From Leptasterias polaris (lineage: Eukaryota; Echinodermata; Asteroidea; Forcipulatida; Asteriidae), in NCBI GenBank assembly GCA_037783415.1, contig JAZGTN010000016.1:1237001-1301000 (forward strand): DNA of 64,000 nucleotides. Reading direction: 5' to 3'. The notes under the pieces are model-generated. The model was not told the origin of the DNA and searched no databases. It saw nothing but the letters and a program-made list of their open reading frames with translations. The translations under genes were made by a program, and so were the position numbers. Positions 11,058 through 20,000 of the stretch are shown here, piece after piece; the first letter of the stretch is position 1; the number at the start of each line of letters is the position of its first letter.

Positions 11058-14000
11058 CTGCAGTAGTTAAGTAAAAATGTATGGGAAAGAATAGGTTAAA
11101 TTCTTTGCGACTTGAATGATAAATGATTAATAATAATCGAACGTGACATCTGTTCACCAAGACTGGAAATGTTTTTGGTAAATATTTATAAATAAAAAAT
11201 AAATAAATTGACTTTGCTCTGAACTCTCTGATACACTCAGATACACTCTTAGTAGTCACCTCTGTACCGTGGCTACTTGATCTCAGCTTACGGTCCACCC
11301 TGCCTATTCGCAGTCTGAAATGTCATGATGTAAAAACAACTTAATCCGCGAAGAAAACCCAAAAATAAGACTTAACCTCAGTTTCCAGTTATTTGTAAAC
11401 AATAAGTTTTTTCCCCAACATGAAGTTCATGTTATCATAAAACCTTGTAAGTGGTAGGACAAAATTCGTTCGTGATTTCCAAATTGTTTTCTAACAATTA
11501 TTTCTTTTCAAACATCGTTACAGCGCATGGTTTATAGCGTTTGTTCATAATGTCACCTACCCGATCATGACCCGATCAAAATTGCTTTGAGAGTGTTGAT
11601 CAACAAGAATGTTGTATTGGTCTAATTTTAAACAAAGACTTGGTTTCAGAAGAAAAAATATTTTTTTCTTTCTTTCTCGTTTTCGACAATAGCGCGAGTC
11701 CATTCATTATAGACCTTTCCATTGTTGATAAACAAAGTGCGCCGGTTGGCATTGACGGCCGAATGTTAGCAAAACATTCAATCATGTAAAAAAACAATTG
11801 TGACCAAATTCAACATTTTCTGTAAAGATTCATGAACTGAAATACCTTTCGTGATTGGTTGATTTGTTTCCAACAAATTCAACACTATTTTTGAATATTT
11901 GTGTAACATTGCTACAAACTGTGGCTATCTGTTTTTGATTTGCAGTTATGGCTTTCCATAGTTTTCCAACCTCGGTTTGAAAAAAGGTCGGGCTGTGACG
12001 TTGCAATAGAAAGGTCTAATAGGCCTACCTCATTTGAATTGGAGCAACGTAACACGTTGGAGGTCTACCAAAACCGTTGAAATCACTCGAAACGGGGCCA
12101 GTGTAACCTCCAACATCTAAACGAAACAAATGTTGAAATGACCTCAATAATACGTTGAGCCATCTAAAACTGTAACGATAACAAAACTCCCAAATGTTTT
12201 AATGAAGCCGTAAAAATGAACATATCTTTCTTTCTTTAAAGAGTAAATCAAACGGATATTTACACCGTCAATACACTTTTCTGCACTTCCTTAGGGCATA
12301 TACCTATTGTTTCATGAGTTCTTCCGTTATTTGTGGTTAACAGATTTTTTGAAGATGTGATATGAAAAAAAATTCCTTTGTTTATTATCCGAGATTTACG
12401 TATATTTCGCCGCTGAGGGCGCCCTCAGACGTGAGGCGTTTTTGATTGGTTGAACAATTTCAAATAACGTCTAAAATACTTTCGATTGTTTCACTCTGAG
12501 AACTCCAGTGTCAGAATTGACCCGGAAACGGGTCCCGATGGGCTTTCCCATTTCTGAGTCAATATGAGCCGGAATCTGTGTCAAAATGACCAAGAAGTTT
12601 GTCCAATTAACGCAGAATCCGGGTCAGAGTCCAATTTTTGTGATCATTTTCCGGGTCAGCCTTGTCAAAAGACTATCCAGCCTTGTCGAAAGGCTACCGT
12701 TGGCTAATAATTCAAGGTATCTATTAACAGGCAATTATGCTCCGGCCTATACAAAATAAATAACTCTTTATGAAGTGGGTTTTGGACTGTCGGTACATAA
12801 TGGGTTCCAGGCTACAAAATGGATTTCAGACTACAAAACTTGTAGCCCGTTCTCGAAACCACTGCTCTTTCTTGGGATAAGGCTTGGGCTGCTCAACCTG
12901 GGCCGAGTTTCATAGAGCCGCTTAAGCACAAAAAGTAGCTAAGCACAACAAAATAATGCTTACCAGAATAAGAAAACCAGCCAGATTACCATGATTCCAC
13001 GTGTACGATCTGTGACTGGTATCCTGCTTATTTATGCTAAGCAGAAAATTGTTAAGCAACATTTGCTGCTTAAGCAGCTCTATGAAATCGGGCCTTGTAT
13101 GAAGACCCATAAGGACAACCCTTTTTGTTCTTTTAAAGCCCAAGCCCACCCAAGTCGTGGTTTCGAAAACGCTCTATATACTAATTCACTGGTAGGATGA
13201 GGGTGATGTTCAGCGCGGACAGTCATCGCAGTTACCAGTGAAAATGACGAAGTCTCCTGTGTCCATTTCTGGCATCATACACCGGTTGAATAGAACGTCG
13301 AAGGAATCACAAGTTGGTCCCCATATGCAGGATAGCCCTAAGCTTGAGTCGTTCTGTTCCTGTACGTCATAGATGAAATAGATATAAAGGTCGTGTTTAA
13401 AAGACAATGACAGAAGCAAAAAAAACAGCCCAAACTACGTCTTGAGACAAGACTAGTCTATTCACAGCACCAGTGTGTACATGATATCTAAATGAATGGC
13501 ACAATGTATAAAATCTTGCGTCACAAGCCCAGAACGGGGCTGCGTTCCACTTGCGCAAACAGATCGCAACCGTTTGCGCAACTACCGTTTGTGATCGTTA
13601 GAACGATTGGTTGCGCACTTCGTGATGACATTATGGCGGCGCTCTGTAATAATGAAGATGGCGACACCGTATGTATTTTATTCTTGTAATTTTGTTTCTG
13701 CTGTATTGTAGGTATAACTCAGTCCTCGTTTGAACATCACGACTTCAACTAATTAAGTTGTTATGTCAACTCCACCTGACTGCGTTTTCAACCTTTGAAA
13801 ACTCATTATAATTATTTTCGTGACAAGAAAGTAATATCGTCTGCTTAATTACCAATATTGTACGCCAAACACCAACCAACACCTCAGAAATACGTTCGCC
13901 TATGGTTGCTAACGTTCGCAAACGTTGTTTGCGCACAACTCTTTTCACTCGAAATTGTTGGCAAACGTGCGCAAACGTTGGCTACTTTTGCGCAAGTAGA

Positions 14001-17000
14001 ACGCACCTGGTCAGCAATGGCGGTCAATGCAAGGGGTGTTTAATGTACACCATCAGTAACGATACAAGAGTAAATCATAAACGAATGCATTACTAAAAAA
14101 TATTGAAGCCTTAATTGCTACAATGATGTGCCAGACACCGTCCCCAGGCGCTCCATTACTCATTTCGACCTTCAAATTCAACCGTAGGGCGGTGCACCAA
14201 TTGGCCACCACTTTTCATTTAGGAAAGGTGTCATGGTATTATCAGAAGAGGGGGGACAGTAGAACAAAAGAACACAAAAGGGACAATGCTGTCCTCGCAT
14301 TTGAATCCATGTATTTTTGTGTCCTCACTTTCTTCATGCGCTTAGTCTATGGAGAGTGTTAATAAGTTAGAGAGACAAAGGAGAGTCCTCACATTGATTG
14401 TAATTGATGTATGTATTTGTATCACAAGAACATGCACCTGGGCCCAATTTCATAGAGCTGCTTAACGGTAAGCAAATTTTCGTGCTAACTGAAAATTTTG
14501 CTTAAGCATAAGCGTATTTCACAGGTTAGCAAGAAAATAAGGCGGCCATCTAGCGCGTTCACCATGGATTTGCATTGTTACGTCATTCATTTTCGTGCAG
14601 AAGCACCGGAAGGTAAGCATGCCTTTTCGCGCGCTTAGGTTAGCAGCGCTTTGAAATAGAAAATCGTGCAGTAAGCACAGAATCTGCTGTTAAGCAGCTC
14701 TAGGAAATTGGGCCCTGATTCAAGTGACTTCCGGCTACGGATATGGGAATTGGCTACATCGATAACGTTACAGAATGTAACAGCGTTGTGCCTATAAGCC
14801 ACTGTCGAAGCCATTGTACTCGGACGCTGCCTACTAACCCTGAGTGGCACAGGAAGGTTGCCTACTAACCCTGAGTGGCACAGGAAGGTCGAAGTATTCC
14901 GGGTCAAACACTAAACCATTTAGTGAATTGAAGATACCAACATTCAGGTAGTACATTTGCAAGGTAGACTCAACTGCATCTACATATCGAGAGAAAATAA
15001 TAGAACACGTTGTCCTCATTCGGCAACTATTAAAGTACATTTTGTACGACACGCAGCTTGTTAGCAATTTAACATCATTGGTGTTTTTATGTACTTTCCT
15101 GTGTTTAAGCTTGCTTGACCTTTTTATTCATACTGATAAGCATACTTGTATTGTAAAGGCTCGGATATATTTATTTTTACATTCCTTCTGTTTTTAACTT
15201 TTCTTTGTGACTTTTGTTGTATTTCAAACACAATCCAGCCTTTGGCTGCGATGTTTGAATGTTTTTAATAAACCAATAATAATATTGTGTTCAAAGATGG
15301 CGGTCAATACAAGGGGTCTATTGCAGCCTGGCTACAATGGGCAGCGCCCCTTATCGATACCTCTCGTTACTAACCCCTGGAAGGGTAACACTGAAAATCA
15401 ACGCTGGGGGTGCGTTTTCGCGGTCGTAACCAATAACTGTTTCGGTTGAACTTGTCATTGGTTAATCACTGGCCATTGTGACCGAAACAGTTATTGGTTA
15501 CGACTGCGAAAACGCACCCCTGATTGGCTCACTCGTCACACTTTCAGGGGTTATGATCTAGAAAATCATTCTGGGAAAGAACAAATGGCGCGGCAAGATA
15601 GTACACCAATGGGAACGAGGTTGGGTCTATTGATCCCTTGCACGCTCGTTGTTCGGATATCATCAGAGTAATAACCACTCTAAGGGTCTATTGGTTTCAT
15701 CAGATATAATTAATAAACTATTATATGGTAAAGACAAACCTTTTTCGTCAACATCTTTGTCATCCTTGAATGTCTTGTAGAGGCGCTTAGCGATGACGTT
15801 TGTCACCAGATGCCCCGCGGACCGCATGTAGAACGTGCCTGGTTCCGCGATAACTTTGACTCCACTGTTTGGCGGGAAATGTACCTTCAACGACTTGGCA
15901 ACAACGTCAGCAAACTATAAGCAATTCAGATAAAACGGTTGTGATGGGAATTTTCTGTTTTGTTTTAAAATATATATATTTTTTTTAAATAGACGAAGTG
16001 GATACCTCATTGCTGGAAGGTTTAACATAGGATCGGCCGTTCTAAGTAGTAGGTACAAAACCATTAGAAGAAAAGCAAGCCAAACAAACAAAGATCCATC
16101 TCACACGAAAAAGCTGTTTCTTGACTGGTTGTTCCAGACTGGGCCCAACTTCATAGAGCTGCTTAAGCAGAAAATATTGCTTATCAATTTGTTGCTTTAT
16201 TATAGCAGAAATAAGCAGGATACCAGTTACAAATTGTACATGTGACATGGTAGTTTGGCTGGTAACCTTATTCTGGTAAGCATAGTTTTGTTGTGCTAAG
16301 CTACTTTTTGTGCTTAAGCAGCTCTATGAAATTGGGCACTGGTCTATGGCTGCCAATACCGGGTGAATCGGAGTACTATACAGTATAGACGCAACTTATG
16401 CTGGGTACCTGACGCAAAGTCATGTTTAATCCCATACGAACCTGATATCGAAACCAGTGACCACAAGCACTTCAGGTACATGTACACGAATGATGACGTG
16501 TACTGTGTCTGCAAATCAAACCTTTTGAGTTTGACTATATTCGTTATAAGACGACAGGCGATATACCCAGCTTTTAAGATCTTCATATACGAACGAATCA
16601 AGGCCCAAACCGTTCTCGAGTCAGAAATTGCTATTCTTTTATACTTTAGTACACGACGAGGGGCCGACCGCGACCGACGCTACTGACAACAAGTCTATAA
16701 GAACCAAACCAAAATGATTGATGAACTGCTTGAACACGCGAAAGATTGAAGGTTGTAGTTCGACTTATGCCACCCGATATATGGTCAACTACTGGATGTA
16801 TGTGATATAAATTGTCTTACCTCTTCGAAGGTTGTTTGGGGGTGAACCCTGCCCGGGAACCCTCCGCCAATATCCAAGAGATTCATGGTGAAACCCAGAG
16901 ACCGTCCAAAGTCAAACAACGGTCTGACAAACTGGATGGCCTCGCCAAACACCTGTGGGTTTTTTCCTTCGGAACCAAGATGGAAACTTGTAAGGAGAAC

Positions 17001-20000
17001 AAAGTGTGAAAAGGTATAAAGTATTACCTTAAGCCCTCCATGATATAAAGAAGTTCGTATGGAATTATAGCGGGAGCACTGGGAGTGACTATTGTTGTGT
17101 ACGGTTCGGCCGGCATAAACGCCCCGCCAAGGTATCGCCAAAAGATGTTTTGGGGTTTGGGTTTTTTTTTTTTTTTTTCAATTGTTGTTCTTCTTCAATT
17201 TTCACTTCAGAGAGATTTATATCAATTTCAATGATCTGAGCTATGGATCCAATTGGAAGTTCACATAACCATTGCTTTGTGTCCTTCTTTTGGAGGTTGT
17301 ATTTGTTTTTAAAAAGGGTAACGGTTGTTTTCTTGGGCATAATCCTGAATAAGTTTCCCATTCCTATTGGAGATGTCATGACATGGAAACTTGGCATATT
17401 CCTTTCCAATCCTTGCATTGAAGTCACCCAAAAGTTATGGACTTGGATTGCTCTTGTGGTACTATTCAACAGAGTGTAACAATCTTCAGTTACATCTTCT
17501 TCTGCAACATGTGTTGATGAATATGTTACTATAACGGTTGTTTTGGGATTTCCATTAAATGTGGCTTTTATAAATCTTGGAGAGATGGCTTTGATGGATA
17601 TGAGAGCTTTTCCCTGGCAGTAGCACTTTAGCAGCAGGCTAATGCCACCTACACTGTTTCTCAAAGCAAGGACAATGATAAGTTGAAAGACTTCCACTAG
17701 ATTATCATACTTCAACACGTAACCCCACATACCTTGTATGACTCTATCCTTTCTTCTTAAAAGCGCTTAGAGGCTGGCCTGCAGTAGGCGCTATATAAAT
17801 ACGTTATATTATTATTATTATTATTATTATTCTCCTCATACTGTACTTGACTATCAATGTTGTGTATTACTATCTAATGTTCCTGTACACCAATGATTTC
17901 TATCTTGATGTTTATCTTCATAAAAAAAATACATTCAACAGCAATCCTTGACAACGTTTCATATTAAATACCTTATTCCCACAATGCTCAAGTCTAGCTC
18001 CACAGCAAGTTCCATCAGATGCCGCCATTCTCTCTCCCGGCAGCCAAATTTGGTGGCCAGGGAATACGTGGCTGTTACGTCAGTGTAGGCCATTCGTAAA
18101 ACAAGTCTTCGGGAAGGAAATGAGGCAATCAACGAGTTATCTTATAACTTTAAGAGAACATTGGCCGCCCGTTTGTGAAATTTACATCAATAATCACTGC
18201 CTCGTCTGACTGGACACCGGGTTAGTCCTACGCACCACACGCACACTAGCAGAACGGAAGTCGTCACTAACAGGCCGTGGCCATTTTGAAAATCGGACAA
18301 AACCCTTAATACACACAGTGCGTTCGTGAAGGAAGGAAAGGATTTTGATTCGTAAACAAGTTTTCTTCATTTTCAAAGCTTGTTCATGCACACGATATTA
18401 TTTTGTTCATAGTATACTTCTATTGAAAAACAATTGCATCAGAACAGGCAAGCCTCGCTTTTGATAATGTTCTGGGCCCCATTTCGTAGAGCTCCTCAAC
18501 GCCCGATTTTGTGCTTACTGCCCGAGTTTCAATTTCATAGCGCTGCTAAACCGTAAACACACGAAAAGCATGCTATTGCCGGTGCTTACTGTACGAAAAT
18601 GAATGACATAACAACGCAAATGGTGAACACACAAGCTAGCCGCCTAACCTTCCTGCTAACCTGTGAAATACGCTTACGCTTAAAGCAATTTCGTCTGCTG
18701 AAGTTAGCGTGAAAATTTGCTTATACCGTTAAGCAGCGCTATGAAATTGGCCCCAGTCTGTTGCAAGTTTCAAAACGACGTCCACTGACTTCAACCAACG
18801 AGCACATGCAATTAACTAAGCTCTCAGTGACAATAACTCACCTAGCCTCTGGGTGAACTCGCTTGACCTTATAAAGTTCTTCTTCTGTGTCAAAGGTCAT
18901 GAGTCGCACCCCTTTTTCCTTGGCAAAGCGAAGATGGGACTCTTGCTTGTAAGGATGAGCAAAGATGATTTTATCCGGGCTCGCCCCTGCGTCCAATACA
19001 GTTTGAATCTCTTTCTGTATGAATGGACAATCATAACAGTCATATAAATGTATTAATCTGGTTACGTATCCCTCCTGCATCCGTGCATCTCGAAAGATGA
19101 TGGAGTTAGTACAATGTTGATCACTGTGCTGTACATCACTCTTCCTTGTGCGACCGGCTGTATAGAGTCCCACTAAGGAATGGCAGTCTCGACCACATTG
19201 GCTGCAAATCCCTCTTACTGTCTGACTATTTAATATCATTTTCATCGTTTGAAATGAGAGATATACTATTATGCCATCCTGCAATATGATATCATGTAGT
19301 GATTGTATCTACGCGGTCAGTCCACATTCATACTGTCTGATCATTTAATACATCCACTTGATTTTGAATGAAAGATCTGCCTATGGCAGGCTGCAACACA
19401 CAGTATACAGGCATTTTTCCTACTGCAAGGCAATGTAATATAATCTACATGATTTTTATTATGGAAGATCTCTAATGTGTCAGGTTGCACTATAATAATA
19501 ATATGTAGTAATTGCAACTACATGTTACACAGTTAACCCTCCTACTGTCTGACCATTTATTATCGTCCACATGATTTTTGAGTGAGAGATCTACTAATCC
19601 TGGCTGCATGCAAAGATATCACATAGTGATTGCATCTATACAGTATAAACTCAACCATACAACGTTCTGACAATTTTTATCGTCTTCATGGTTTCGAATG
19701 AAAGATCTACGCTGCAGTTTGACACTTTGTAGCAATCACATCCACACGGTACACAGTCAATCCTCCTACTGTCATTTAATATCATCTACAAGTTTCGGAG
19801 TGAGATATCTACTATGCCAGGCTTTGATATGTTGTAATTGCAACTACATAGCATGTTGTAATTGCAACTACATGGTACACAGTTAACCCTCCTACTGTCT
19901 GGCCATTTAATATCATCTACAAGTTTCGGAGTGAGATATCTACTATGCCAGGCTTTGATATGTTGTAATTGCAACTACTTAGCATGTTGTAATTGCAACT

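Noticed and set aside
12922..13200. Open frames on both strands around 13 kb
   Set aside because: They lie in an inverted-repeat element with four relatives in the window.
18838..19284. 148-codon frame extending ODC exon 4 upstream
   Set aside because: Only the last 58 residues are ODC; the rest is satellite and intron read through the acceptor at 19015.
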